A DNA stretch of 64,000 bases from Harenicola maris. GTDB taxonomy: Bacteria; Pseudomonadota; Alphaproteobacteria; Rhodobacterales; Rhodobacteraceae. How positions within the stretch are numbered: position 1 is the stretch's first letter; each line of letters begins with the position of its first letter. The position numbers were made by a program, and so were the translations under genes. The stretch is taken from positions 496,001 through 560,000 of the forward strand of contig JADQAZ010000002.1 of the NCBI GenBank assembly GCA_018524345.1. The letters are read 5' to 3'. Below the pieces are notes generated by a model that saw only the letters and a list, made by a program, of their open reading frames with translations, did not search any database and was not told where the DNA came from. Below are positions 50,261 to 59,070 of this stretch, in pieces.

Positions 50261-50767
50261 ATGGCGATTGTATTAACCAAGGAGCAGCGGCAGGGCCCGC
50301 CTTTGTCGGATGTTGCCTTTGCCGAGTGGTTCGTGGACGAAATCATGCCGGAGATGCACGCGGTTGAGCGCCGTGCGTTGAAACGTGTGGAATGCCTGCG
50401 CAAGGTCAAAAGCGCCCGCGCCTATATCCAGCATTTCGGTTTTTCGGTGACCTCGCATCAGGGGCAGGTGATGAGCCTGATGTGGATACTGGGCCCAAAT
50501 TTTTTCGAGTTCTCCCCCTTTCGCGAGATTCTGGCCGATCGGGCGACGCCGCCTGCGGTGAAGGTCGAGAAGCTGTGGCAGGTGGAGGATGAGGCGATGC
50601 AATATGCAGAGGATCATTGCGACGACCGGTATTGGTATCCGCGTTTGGTGGCTGGCAATATTCTGGGCCTGAAACCCTATTCTGAGATGTCGGAAGACGA
50701 GCTTCAGCAGCCTGTTGATGAACGCGACGATGATCCATGGAGCCATTTTCATGACAACGATTCTTGA
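50261..50767 (+). CDS. Unknown protein, first gene of the toxin-immunity cassette
   Basis: 168 aa, mostly helical, no signal peptide or membrane segment. Features: DVAFAEWFVDEIMPEMHAVERRAL-like acidic/basic helices near 20-45, an aromatic core (LMWILGPNFFEFSPFREIL), and an acidic, disordered end. I recognise no family. Its last 17 bases overlap the toxin gene, so it is made with the toxin. By position it could be a chaperone or adaptor that delivers or neutralises the toxin. The ribosome site is weak (AGTAGATTTTT before ATG). Confidence 0.7.
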   Translation: MAIVLTKEQRQGPPLSDVAFAEWFVDEIMPEMHAVERRALKRVECLRKVKSARAYIQHFGFSVTSHQGQVMSLMWILGPNFFEFSPFREILADRATPPAVKVEKLWQVEDEAMQYAEDHCDDRYWYPRLVAGNILGLKPYSEMSEDELQQPVDERDDDPWSHFHDNDS

Positions 50768-51689
50768 GGGCACCAGTGTTCCCGATACGCCCGATGTGCG
50801 CGCGGCGCAGGGCAATCTGGATGCGGTTACGCAGCAATGGGTGGATGTTGGCGTAGAGGCGGGGCTGTTTGTGGCGTCGTTGCATCCCACGGGCGGGCAG
50901 ATTGCCGACGGGATTTCATTGGCGCGCAACGTGTCTTCGGGCAATTACGGTGCCGCGGTTGTGGACGGGATCGGGATGGTTCCGGTGTTGGGGGATCTCT
51001 TCAAAGGGTTCTTTCGCGGGCGCAGGATCACCCGCGCGGTTGAGGCCGCGGATGCCGCCTTGGATGTGGCGCGGCGCAATATGCAACGGGTGGGCGAGAT
51101 CGCGCGGCGCAAGCTTGCCTCGCGCACTTTGCGCAACCGGATACGGCAGCGGCGCGATGACATCATGCGCAAATATGAGGGCTGTAACGATGCGGTTTGC
51201 CGTCAGGCGCGGGACGAGGAATTGCGCGACCTCTACGGGCGCGGCAACCTTCCCGCCGAGGGGACGGGCACATGGCGCAATGCCGATGGCAGCCCCGCCG
51301 CCGTAGGCGAGGGCATGTTTGTGCCGGACCCGAACAACCCCACTGGCGCGCGGCTGGCGGATGCTTTGGATCAGCATGGCGCGACGGGGATTCCCTATTC
51401 CAACGGGCAGCCTGACCTGTCGGGCTTTCCGCCGCCGGGGTCTGCCTCGCCGAATGGCAATGCCTATTCGGTCGAGATCGAGCAGAGCCTGACGGGGGAT
51501 CGCACGGCGGACAGGAATGCCTCTTGGGGGGCGTGGCGCGATCAATATGGTGCCGATTACGATGACCCGACCGGAGGCCATTGGCATCATTCGGGCGATG
51601 GTGCCACGATGCAATATGTGGATCAGGACATTCACGGAGCGCTGTCCCATGCGGGGGATGCCTCGGTGAACCAGTCGCCGGAATTTTAA
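50751..51689 (+). CDS. Polymorphic-type toxin with C-terminal WHH (HNH/Endo VII-like) nuclease domain
   Basis: 312 aa from ATG at 50751 with GGAG eight bases upstream. Residues ~25-90 form a hydrophobic Gly/Ala-rich pretoxin-like region (LHPTGGQIADGISLARN, YGAAVVDGIGMVPVLGDLFKG). A basic helical region follows (~85-150). The end has Trp278-His279-His280 in GGHWHHSGDGATMQYVDQDI and LSHAGDA, the WHH nuclease signature of the HNH/Endonuclease VII superfamily in polymorphic toxins. No signal peptide, PAAR, RHS or TcdB domain, so the export route is unknown. An immunity gene follows by 17 bases. Confidence 0.82.
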   Translation: MTTILEGTSVPDTPDVRAAQGNLDAVTQQWVDVGVEAGLFVASLHPTGGQIADGISLARNVSSGNYGAAVVDGIGMVPVLGDLFKGFFRGRRITRAVEAADAALDVARRNMQRVGEIARRKLASRTLRNRIRQRRDDIMRKYEGCNDAVCRQARDEELRDLYGRGNLPAEGTGTWRNADGSPAAVGEGMFVPDPNNPTGARLADALDQHGATGIPYSNGQPDLSGFPPPGSASPNGNAYSVEIEQSLTGDRTADRNASWGAWRDQYGADYDDPTGGHWHHSGDGATMQYVDQDIHGALSHAGDASVNQSPEF

Positions 51690-51706
51690 GAGGGAGCAAA
51701 CCTGAG

Positions 51707-52219
51707 ATGTCTGAGTTGAAGTGGCGGCCAGAGTGGCAGCGCAAGGAGCCCGCGTCCATACCGTTCAATGCCGATGGTTCGGTGACCTTCAAGGGGCCGG
51801 TGGGCGATGTGGTGCTGCCCAAGGAATACAGCGATTTCCTGCAGATATCAGAGGGGGCCGCCCTGCGCGATCGCGGCTCTTGGTTTGCGGGGCGTTTCGA
51901 CGAGGGGGTCGCCCTGTTCGAGATCGAATGGCTGGGCACCCTGCGCAATGCGATGATGCAGACTTGGGGCTATTACGAGGTGCCCGAGCAGGAGCAGCAT
52001 TTGCTGCCGCCGACCTATGTGTTCATCGGCTATGCCGAGCCCGGCCCCTCGGATGTGGTGATCAATGTGGCGCAGGGGGACCCCGATTACGGCAAGGTCT
52101 TTGTCTGGACGCCGGTGCGCGAGCCTTGGATGACGGGGCAGAATACGCGCGGCCTTGGCCTTGTGGCCGATAGTTTCAACGATTTCATGAATGGGCTGGC
52201 TGCTAAGGACGAGCTGTGA
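51707..52219 (+). CDS. SMI1/KNR4 (SUKH) family immunity protein
   Basis: 170 aa from ATG at 51707 with AGAGGGA upstream. The SUKH pattern is clear: VVLPKEYSDFLQISEGAALRD, LFEIEWLGTL, YVFIGYAEPGPSDVVINV, GKVFVWTPVREPW and GLVADSFNDFMNGL. SUKH proteins are the commonest immunity partners of nuclease toxins, binding the toxin domain in the cytoplasm. Directly after the WHH toxin and coupled (GTGA) to the next gene. Confidence 0.85.
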   Translation: MSELKWRPEWQRKEPASIPFNADGSVTFKGPVGDVVLPKEYSDFLQISEGAALRDRGSWFAGRFDEGVALFEIEWLGTLRNAMMQTWGYYEVPEQEQHLLPPTYVFIGYAEPGPSDVVINVAQGDPDYGKVFVWTPVREPWMTGQNTRGLGLVADSFNDFMNGLAAKDEL

Positions 52220-52917
52220 GTTTGCAGGAGGGGTATGGCCCCGCCGTTTGGGCGGCGGATTTTGCGGCCTATCCCGAGGCGGTCTTGGATTTGATGGGGG
52301 GGATTGTGCCCCTGTCGTTGGAGCAGGGCGATCTGGAGGCGATTGCGGGCATGGGCGGCGGTATCTGCGAGGATACGCAGGCGCTCTTGGCAGAGGAGCT
52401 GGAGGGGTTCGCGGAGGGCGGAGCCTATATCCGCCTTGGCCTTTGCAGTTTCAAAACCGGACCCGCGCCGATGTTGCCGATTTTCACCGCAGGGCAGGCC
52501 GTGGCCACCATGACGCAGGGCAATCGGCGGGCCGCTGGCGTGGCGCAGCGGATGCTGGAGGAAGGGCGCGAGGGGGTCTTGTATCTGCGCCCCTATCTGG
52601 AGATTCCGCGTTGGTGTGAATACCGGATGTTCATCCGCGAGGGTCAGGTGATTGGCGTCTCGCAATATCACACCGACCAATCCTATCCCCAGATACATGC
52701 GCAGTTGGACCGCATCGGACAGGATTTGGCGGTGCTCGCAGAGCGGCTTTTGCCCCTCTTGCATATGGAGGCCTGCGCCGCCGATCTGGCGGTTGACCCG
52801 CTTGGGAAGGCGCCTGCGTCGCTGATCGAATTGAACCCCTTTGTGCGCCGCACCGGTGCCTGCCTGTATTCATGGCAGGACGGCGGTGATTTTGACGGGG
52901 GTTTTCGGATTTTGTGA
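52216..52917 (+). CDS. CDC123/D123-like ATP-grasp protein
   Basis: 233 aa from GTG at 52216, overlapping the immunity stop by four bases. YIRLGLCSFKTGP, then LYLRPYLEIPRWCEYRMFIREGQ-type motifs, VIGVSQYHTDQSYPQI, and SLIELNPFVRRTGACLYSW follow the eukaryotic CDC123 pattern (RLSxRSPKD, EIPxxxEFR, GISQYD, IDxNPF). The acidic residue before NPF is Glu, not Asp. CDC123 is a divergent ATP-grasp fold; bacterial members are predicted to modify or ligate peptides. Its presence with a toxin-immunity pair suggests a third layer of control. Confidence 0.75.
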   Translation: MSLQEGYGPAVWAADFAAYPEAVLDLMGGIVPLSLEQGDLEAIAGMGGGICEDTQALLAEELEGFAEGGAYIRLGLCSFKTGPAPMLPIFTAGQAVATMTQGNRRAAGVAQRMLEEGREGVLYLRPYLEIPRWCEYRMFIREGQVIGVSQYHTDQSYPQIHAQLDRIGQDLAVLAERLLPLLHMEACAADLAVDPLGKAPASLIELNPFVRRTGACLYSWQDGGDFDGGFRIL

Positions 52918-52924
52918 GGAGGGG

Positions 52925-52952
52925 GCCGCCCGCAAGGGGGGCTGCGGGCGGC
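52925..52952. terminator. GC-rich hairpin between convergent cassette and lolA
   Basis: GCCGCCCGCA (52925-52934), 8-base loop, TGCGGGCGGC (52943-52952), perfect 10-bp stem. It lies between stop codons at 52917 (+) and 52960 (-). No T-tract, so it may act as a pause or rely on Rho. Confidence 0.5.
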
Positions 52953-52959
52953 GGGGGGG

Positions 52960-53559
52960 CTATTGCCGTTTCTGGGTTTCCTGCACGATGTTGAACAGGC
53001 TGGCGGGCAGGTTGCCGCCTTTGGTCAGCTCGCCCAGAACCACGGTGGTCTGGCTGCCGCCATTGTCGGTGATCACCCATTGGCGCAGCTCGACAGGGTT
53101 CGAGGTAAAGACCAGCTGGATATTCCCGATATCGGGGCGCTCGGGGTCCTGTGCGCGGATGGTGGTGGTTTTGCCGTCGCTGGTGTGGCCGGTGACCATT
53201 TTCGCGCGGGTGAAATCCACATTTCGTTCAAGGATGATGCTCAGCGGGGTGCGGGCGAGGGGGTATTGCTCTGGCCCCGAGTTCGATTTCGGATCAAAGA
53301 TCGCGACCTGAGAGCCGCCTGCCATGACAAGGCTGTTGTCCGGCGGGTTGTATTCGAACCGCACGCGGCCCGGACGTTTGATATAGATCGTGCCGGTGCT
53401 GATGGTGCCGTCGCTGTTGATCTGGGTGAACGCGCCCTTGGCTGTCTGAAAGCTGTTCAGATAGTTGGAAAGCGCCTTGAGCGAGACCTTTTCGGCCATC
53501 GCGGGCATGGTCATGGCCACCAGAAGAACGGGCGCCAGGAGGTGTCTAAAGTGCTTCAT
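52960..53559 (-). CDS. lolA: Outer-membrane lipoprotein carrier protein LolA
   Basis: 199 aa. Signal peptide ~1-22 (LAPVLLVAMTMPAMA). Fold markers of LolA: LNSFQTAKGAFTQI, GTIYIKRPGRVRFEYNPPD, LVMAGGSQVAIFDPKSN, PLSIILERNVDF and LRQWVITDNGG. It shuttles lipoproteins across the periplasm from LolCDE. In many alphaproteobacteria lolA lies right after ftsK; here an antiporter and an aminotransferase gene come between. Confidence 0.9.
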   Translation of the reverse strand: MKHFRHLLAPVLLVAMTMPAMAEKVSLKALSNYLNSFQTAKGAFTQINSDGTISTGTIYIKRPGRVRFEYNPPDNSLVMAGGSQVAIFDPKSNSGPEQYPLARTPLSIILERNVDFTRAKMVTGHTSDGKTTTIRAQDPERPDIGNIQLVFTSNPVELRQWVITDNGGSQTTVVLGELTKGGNLPASLFNIVQETQKRQ

Positions 53560-53684
53560 AAGCTTCTACCTAGTATGTGCGGGATGGCTTTGCATCCCTT
53601 TTGGATGGCTTTGATATGGGGGATTTGAGGTGGATATGCGATAGCAAGCCTCTGTTAGCCGCTGTCTCGGCGGGTTTTGCCGCC

Positions 53685-54806
53685 CTATTCGGACAGCGCG
53701 GCGAGGTAGGCGCCGACACGGGCAAGGCCCTGTGTCATGGCCTCTGGCGCATTGGCAAAGCCGATGCGAAAGCACCCCTCAAGCCCGAAGGCAGAGCCGG
53801 GGGTGAACATGACGCCGGTTGTTTGCAGCAGATCAACGCAAAGATCGCGCGAGGGGATATCCATATCGTAGTGGAGAAGCGTTGTCGTGCCGGAGCGGGG
53901 CGGCACCCATGTCAGGCGCGGCTGGGTGTCCATCCAGTCCGACAGGATGGCAAGGTTGCTGCGGGTGATGGCGCGGGAGCGAGCAAGGATCGCATCGGCG
54001 TTCTCCAGCGCGAGGGCGGCGAGGTGGTCATCCACCCGCCCCATGGAGATCGTGTCGTAGTCGCGGTGTAGGGCGATCTGGTCGATCACATCGCGCGGGG
54101 CGGCGACCCAGCCAAGGCGCAGGCCCGCAAGGGCAAAGGCCTTGGAGGTGCTGCAGGTGGAGATGCCCCAGTCGTAGATATCGGCCATGGAGGCGGTGGT
54201 GCCATCGCCCGATTGGTTTATGCCGCGATACACCTCGTCGCACAGGACATAGGCGCCCGCGTCCTCGGCTATCTGGGCGATCTTGGCGAGGGTTTCGCCC
54301 TCCATCAGGGCGCCGGTGGGGTTGTTGGGGTTGTTGATTGCAATCAGGCGGGTGCCCGGCGCGGCGAGGGCACGCAGGGCGTCCAGATCGGGGGCGTAGC
54401 CGTCCTCTGGCTTCAGGTGCAGGGGCAGCACATCCGCGCCGATGCTTTGCGGGATGGCGGTGTGTTGTTGATAGGTGGGCAGGATGGTCACCACCCTGTC
54501 CCCCGCGCTGACCAGCGTTTTGTGGACCAGCATATTGGCCCCGATGGTGCCATGGGTGGTGATCACCTGATCGGGTGTTTTGCTGGTGTAGAGGGCGGCA
54601 ATGGCGGCGCGGAGGCGGTCAGAACCCTCGATCGCGCCATAGGTCATTTTCAGGGGCAGCAGATCGGACAGGTCCTGCCCCTTGCCCGCGATGTCCAGAA
54701 GCTCGGCGATGGTCAGGCTGTCGACGCAGGTTTCCGCGAGGTTCCACGCGCAGCGGGTTTCCCATTCGTTCATCCACTGCTCTACGGCGAAGGGGGTGAT
54801 CTGCAT
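53685..54806 (-). CDS. PLP-dependent aminotransferase, class I/II
   Basis: 373 aa from ATG at 54806 (MQITPFAVEQW). Substrate-cofactor motifs TYGAIEGSDRLRAAIAALY, LIAINNPNNPTGAL, VLCDEVYRGI, and the PLP lysine in CSTSKAFALAGLRLGWV; the C-terminal Arg in FRIGFANAPE. The amino-donor specificity cannot be told. The gene begins one base after the antiporter stop, so they are co-transcribed. A longer start is possible but would lie within the antiporter gene. Confidence 0.88.
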   Translation of the reverse strand: MQITPFAVEQWMNEWETRCAWNLAETCVDSLTIAELLDIAGKGQDLSDLLPLKMTYGAIEGSDRLRAAIAALYTSKTPDQVITTHGTIGANMLVHKTLVSAGDRVVTILPTYQQHTAIPQSIGADVLPLHLKPEDGYAPDLDALRALAAPGTRLIAINNPNNPTGALMEGETLAKIAQIAEDAGAYVLCDEVYRGINQSGDGTTASMADIYDWGISTCSTSKAFALAGLRLGWVAAPRDVIDQIALHRDYDTISMGRVDDHLAALALENADAILARSRAITRSNLAILSDWMDTQPRLTWVPPRSGTTTLLHYDMDIPSRDLCVDLLQTTGVMFTPGSAFGLEGCFRIGFANAPEAMTQGLARVGAYLAALSE

Positions 54807-54807
54807 G

Positions 54808-56016
54808 TCAGGGGTCCTTTGGGTCTGATGGGCCGGAGAGCGCGGCAAAGCGGCGGGCCGCGGGCACGGCGGTGACACCGTGGATGAGGGCGCTGATCCA
54901 GACGGCGTTGACGGCCATGGTCAGGATGAACTCCGCCGTATCGGGGGCCATTTCCTCGGTCACGATCAGGGCGAAAAGGGCGGTGGCAAGGCCGCGGGGG
55001 CCGAACCACCCCAGAAACAGGCGCGAGGGGCCATTCGCGTCGGTCCCGATCAGCGACAGCCAGACAGCCAGAGGGCGCACCAGAAGCAGGCTGAGCGCGA
55101 TGGCCCCGAACATCGGCAATGTGAGACCCGCCGCCGCCTGCGGCACCAGAAGCGCCCCGATCAGGAAGAACGCCGCCCAAGACAGGGCCTGCCCCTCGCT
55201 TTCGGTGAACTCATAGACGAATTTGCATCTGTCCCGCGCGATATAGCCAAAGCCGATGCCCGCGCTGAAGGCGGCGATAAAGCCGTTGCCGCCGATGCTT
55301 TGGGCCGCGAAATAGGCGGCGGTGGCAAGGGCGAGGGCGGCGATCCCCTCATAGGTGTCGGCGGTCAGGTCCACGTCTTGGGCGCGCAGGAACAGATGCC
55401 CGCCCAGCAGGCCAAGGGCGATGCCGGTCAGGGGGCCAAGGGTGATCTGGGCGAGGGCAAAGAGGGTCCAGCCCATGGCGGGGGCCTCTGAACTGGGCGC
55501 GGCGATGGCGGCAAGGATCACGATGGCGGGCAGGGCGATACCGTCGTTCAGCCCGCTTTCGATGGTGATGGCGCGGCGGTGGCGGGCGGGCACATCGGTG
55601 TTGTCGATCACCGGCTGGCCGAGGGCCGCGTCGGTGGGCACAAGGATGGCGGCCATCAGGGCCGTGACCGCAAGCGGCCAACCCGGAAAGATCAGCGCCA
55701 GCATCAGGGTGCCCAGACCAAAGGCCAGCGGCATGCCGAGGAACAGCGTGCGCAGGGGCCATGTGTGGCGCCCCAGCAGGGCGGGGATGTCGATGCGGGC
55801 GGCATCAAGAAAGAGCAGAACAACAAGCGCGATCTCGGCCAGACCATGAAGATGGTCCTGCGTGACCCCCTCGGGGATCAGCCCCTGCGCCCCCAGCAGA
55901 GCGCCAAAGGACAGGGCGATCATGGGCGCGGTGACGACCGTGGTCGAGACCCACTTTGCCAAGAGGCAAAAGCCCACCAAGACGCCAGCAACAACAAGGG
56001 GGAGCAGGTTTTCCAT
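54808..56016 (-). CDS. Monovalent cation:proton antiporter (CPA1/NhaP type)
   Basis: 402 aa from ATG at 56016 with about twelve membrane helices. The ion-binding motifs are AAILVPTDAALGQPVI and TIESGLNDGIALP (the TD and ND pairs of the CPA1 group). A later helix has LFLGWFGPRGLATALFALI. It exchanges Na+ or K+ for protons at the inner membrane. It lies between ftsK (upstream, separate terminator) and the aminotransferase gene. Confidence 0.9.
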   Translation of the reverse strand: MENLLPLVVAGVLVGFCLLAKWVSTTVVTAPMIALSFGALLGAQGLIPEGVTQDHLHGLAEIALVVLLFLDAARIDIPALLGRHTWPLRTLFLGMPLAFGLGTLMLALIFPGWPLAVTALMAAILVPTDAALGQPVIDNTDVPARHRRAITIESGLNDGIALPAIVILAAIAAPSSEAPAMGWTLFALAQITLGPLTGIALGLLGGHLFLRAQDVDLTADTYEGIAALALATAAYFAAQSIGGNGFIAAFSAGIGFGYIARDRCKFVYEFTESEGQALSWAAFFLIGALLVPQAAAGLTLPMFGAIALSLLLVRPLAVWLSLIGTDANGPSRLFLGWFGPRGLATALFALIVTEEMAPDTAEFILTMAVNAVWISALIHGVTAVPAARRFAALSGPSDPKDP

Positions 56017-56069
56017 AGGGGCATTGTTCCCCGCCCCTTTGCAAAGATGCAAGGCAGAACCCGGGTAGC

Positions 56070-56096
56070 AAAAAGGGGCGCCGGTTGCGGCGCCCC
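56070..56096 (-). terminator. Terminator after ftsK
   Basis: GGGGCGCC (56075-56082), 6-base loop, GGCGCCCC (56089-56096). In minus-strand direction TTTTT follows immediately (56070-56074). It lies 32 bases past the ftsK stop, just beyond the dispersed palindrome. Confidence 0.88.
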
Positions 56097-56115
56097 AAAT
56101 TTTCGGAGAAAATTT
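56097..56115 (-). repeat. Dispersed AT-rich palindrome, copy 2 (3' of ftsK)
   Basis: AAATTTTC (56097-56104), GGA, GAAAATTT (56108-56115), 12 bases past the ftsK stop, next to TTTGGCCC. It shares its core and position with copies at 46546 and 60414. Confidence 0.65.
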
Positions 56116-56127
56116 TTTGGCCCGTGG

Positions 56128-59052
56128 CTATTGCGGCTCGGGCACCAGAACTTCGCGTTTCCCGACGTGGTTGGCGGAGGAGACAACGCCCTCGTCCTCC
56201 ATCTGCTCCACCAGACGCGCGGCCTTGTTGTAGCCGATGGCCAGCTTGCGCTGGATGTAGCTGGTGGAACATTTGCGGTCGTTGATGACGATCTGCACGG
56301 CGGTGTCATAGAGGGCATCCTCGCCGTCCGTATTGCCGCCAAGGCCAAGAACCGCGTCGATGTTGCTTTCCTTGTCCTCTGCCGGGCCGTCGACCACACC
56401 GCCGACATATTCGGGCGGGCCGAAGGCCTTGAGGTGGTTGACGATTTCCTCGACCTCTTCATCCGACACAAACGGGCCGTGCAGGCGGGTGATCTTGCCG
56501 CCGCCTTCCATGTAGAGCATGTCGCCCATGCCCAGAAGCTGTTCGGCCCCCATTTCGCCAAGGATCGTGCGGCTGTCGATTTTCGAGGTGACCTGAAACG
56601 AAATCCGCGTCGGGAAGTTGGCCTTGATCGTGCCGGTGATCACATCGACCGAGGGGCGCTGTGTGGCCATGATCAGGTGGATACCCGAGGCACGGGCCAT
56701 CTGGGCAAGACGCTGGATGCAGGCTTCGATTTCCTTGCCGGCGACCATCATCAGGTCGGCCATCTCGTCGACGATGACGACGATGAAGGGCAGGACCTCT
56801 GGCTTGAATTCCTCGGTCTCGAAGACCGGATCGCCGGTGTCATCGTCAAAGCCGGTCTGGATGGTGCGGGAGAACATCTCGCCCTTGGCCAGAGCGTCGC
56901 GGACGCGGCCGTTGTAGCCCTCGATGTTGCGGACGCCCATTTTGGACATCTTGCGGTAGCGGTCTTCCATCTCTCCGACGACCCATTTCAGGGCGACGAC
57001 GGCCTTTTTCGGGTCTGTCACCACGGGCGACAGAAGATGCGGGATGCCGTCATAGACGGAGAGTTCCAGCATTTTGGGGTCGATCATGATCAGGCGGCAT
57101 TCGTCCGGTGTCAGACGGTAGAGCAGCGAGAGGATCATGGTGTTGATCGCCACGGATTTACCGGAGCCCGTTGTCCCCGCGATCAGCAGGTGGGGCATTT
57201 TGGCGAGGTTGGCGACGGTGCTGTCACCGCCGATGTCCTTGCCAAGGGCCAGCGGCAGGCGCAGCTTGCTGTCGCCAAAGTCGGCGGCGGAGAAAATCTC
57301 GCGCAGCATGACCTTTTCGCGGGTTTCGTTCGGCAGTTCGATGCCGATCACGGAGCGGCCCGGCACGGTGGAGACACGGGCAGAGAGCGCCGACATGGAG
57401 CGCGCGATGTCATCGGCGAGGCCGATCACGCGGGAGGCCTTGAGGCCGGGGGCGGGCTCCAGCTCGTACATCGTCACAACGGGGCCGGGGCGGACCGAGG
57501 TGATTTCGCCCTTTACGCCGTAGTCATCCAGCACGCTTTCGAGCATGCGGGCGTTTTCCTCGAGCGCCTCGTCCGACAGGGTTGCGCCCTGATTGGGCTG
57601 TGGTGCCTCGAGCAGGCCAAGGGGGGGCAGCTCGTAGGAGGTATCGGGGCCGTCCTCCAGCGCGAGGGAGGGCTGTGCCTCGGCCTTGGCGCGGGTGGAG
57701 GGCTGGACGGGTTTGCGCACGGGGTGCTGCACCACGGCCTTGGCCTCTGGCGTCGGGATATGCGCTTGAGCCGGGGGCGGCGCGTAGGCGGGGGCCTGTG
57801 TTGGGGCCTGTGTGGGTGCGGGCGCGTATGCCTGTACGGGGGCCTGCGCGGGCGCGGGTTGCGGCGCGGGGGTAAAGGCGGCCTCTGGCTCATAGGCCGG
57901 TGCGGGGGGCACGGAGGTGACCTGTGGTTCGGGGTCAAGCTCTGCCATCGGGGCGGGGGGCACCGCGCCTTTGGGGATGATCAAGGGCACCGGCCCTCTG
58001 GCGCGGGCCACGGGGGGCTCGGCGCGGGCACCCGAAAGGGTGACGGGCGCGGGCGTCATGCGGGCGCGGGATTTGATCGCATCGGAGATGCGGCTTTTGA
58101 TCCGGTCCTCTGTCGGGGCGGGGGTGTTGTCGAGGGTTTCGACAAGGGCCTCGTCGATTTCGGGTTCGACCAGTTCAGGCTCTGGCGCGCGTTTCACGAG
58201 GTTGCGGGCAGAGGCCAGCAGCCCGGGTTTCGCGCCGCCGGATGTGACCGGAGGCTCCGTCGGGATGGCGAGGGGCGCGGGGGTGAAGTCCTGCTCTGGC
58301 AGGGCGGCGGCGGCGCCTTCGGCCAGAAGGGCGGCCTCTGCGTCGGCGCTTCGGGCGGCGGCGCGGCGGGCGTGCAGGTTGCGGGCCATTTCCGCGGATT
58401 TGGCCGAGGTGCGGCCCACGAGGCGTGTCAGCGCGAGATAGAGCGTCAGCACACCGATCAAGAGGAAGCGCCAGATGCGGGTCAGTTCCGGCCGCGAGAA
58501 GCCCATCACAAAGAGCATCATCGCAAGCGCCCCGATGCCGAGGGGGATGGCGACAATGCGCACGCCGATACCGGCAGAGATCGGCAGGATGTTCAGCAGA
58601 GCGCCAAGGATGGTGTCACCGAAAAGGCCGCCGAGGCCGAAGTTATGGGTCCATGTGGTATCGGGCGACATCATGGAGGCATAGATCGCGGCCAGTGCAA
58701 TGGCGATGGGGGCAAAGATCAGGCGGCCTGTGGCGCGCTCCTCGCCCGCGTGCAGGACAAAGCGGATGCCCCAAGCGGCGGCGATGGCGGCGACGCTCCA
58801 GCTGCCCAGACCGATGATGATAAAGAGCGGCGCGGCCACACCGGCGCCAAAGCGGCCCAGCCAGTTTTGCGCAGGGGCACCGGGGGCGGAGAACCAGCTT
58901 GGGTCCTCGGGGTTGTAGGACCACAGGAGGGCAGTCGTCAGACAGGCAATCACAAGCAGGGCCGCACCAAGCAGTTCCCAGCCGCGTCGTTCCAGCTCTG
59001 CGCGCACAGTGCTGTCAAACAAAGGGTCACGTTGTTTTGTCTGATATGCCAT
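56128..59052 (-). CDS. ftsK: DNA translocase FtsK
   Basis: 974 aa. N-terminal membrane domain with four helices (~20-200), a long Pro/Ala/Gln-rich linker (~240-480), then the RecA-like motor with Walker A in [13 protein letters not shown] and Walker [16 protein letters not shown]. The C-terminal gamma winged helix (~905-970: [20 protein letters not shown]) reads KOPS-type sites. It pumps chromosome ends at the septum and activates Xer recombination. Own terminator downstream; an aminotransferase gene lies 18 bases upstream. Confidence 0.96.
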   Translation of the reverse strand: MAYQTKQRDPLFDSTVRAELERRGWELLGAALLVIACLTTALLWSYNPEDPSWFSAPGAPAQNWLGRFGAGVAAPLFIIIGLGSWSVAAIAAAWGIRFVLHAGEERATGRLIFAPIAIALAAIYASMMSPDTTWTHNFGLGGLFGDTILGALLNILPISAGIGVRIVAIPLGIGALAMMLFVMGFSRPELTRIWRFLLIGVLTLYLALTRLVGRTSAKSAEMARNLHARRAAARSADAEAALLAEGAAAALPEQDFTPAPLAIPTEPPVTSGGAKPGLLASARNLVKRAPEPELVEPEIDEALVETLDNTPAPTEDRIKSRISDAIKSRARMTPAPVTLSGARAEPPVARARGPVPLIIPKGAVPPAPMAELDPEPQVTSVPPAPAYEPEAAFTPAPQPAPAQAPVQAYAPAPTQAPTQAPAYAPPPAQAHIPTPEAKAVVQHPVRKPVQPSTRAKAEAQPSLALEDGPDTSYELPPLGLLEAPQPNQGATLSDEALEENARMLESVLDDYGVKGEITSVRPGPVVTMYELEPAPGLKASRVIGLADDIARSMSALSARVSTVPGRSVIGIELPNETREKVMLREIFSAADFGDSKLRLPLALGKDIGGDSTVANLAKMPHLLIAGTTGSGKSVAINTMILSLLYRLTPDECRLIMIDPKMLELSVYDGIPHLLSPVVTDPKKAVVALKWVVGEMEDRYRKMSKMGVRNIEGYNGRVRDALAKGEMFSRTIQTGFDDDTGDPVFETEEFKPEVLPFIVVIVDEMADLMMVAGKEIEACIQRLAQMARASGIHLIMATQRPSVDVITGTIKANFPTRISFQVTSKIDSRTILGEMGAEQLLGMGDMLYMEGGGKITRLHGPFVSDEEVEEIVNHLKAFGPPEYVGGVVDGPAEDKESNIDAVLGLGGNTDGEDALYDTAVQIVINDRKCSTSYIQRKLAIGYNKAARLVEQMEDEGVVSSANHVGKREVLVPEPQ

Positions 59053-59070
59053 CTTAAACCACCATCCTCA

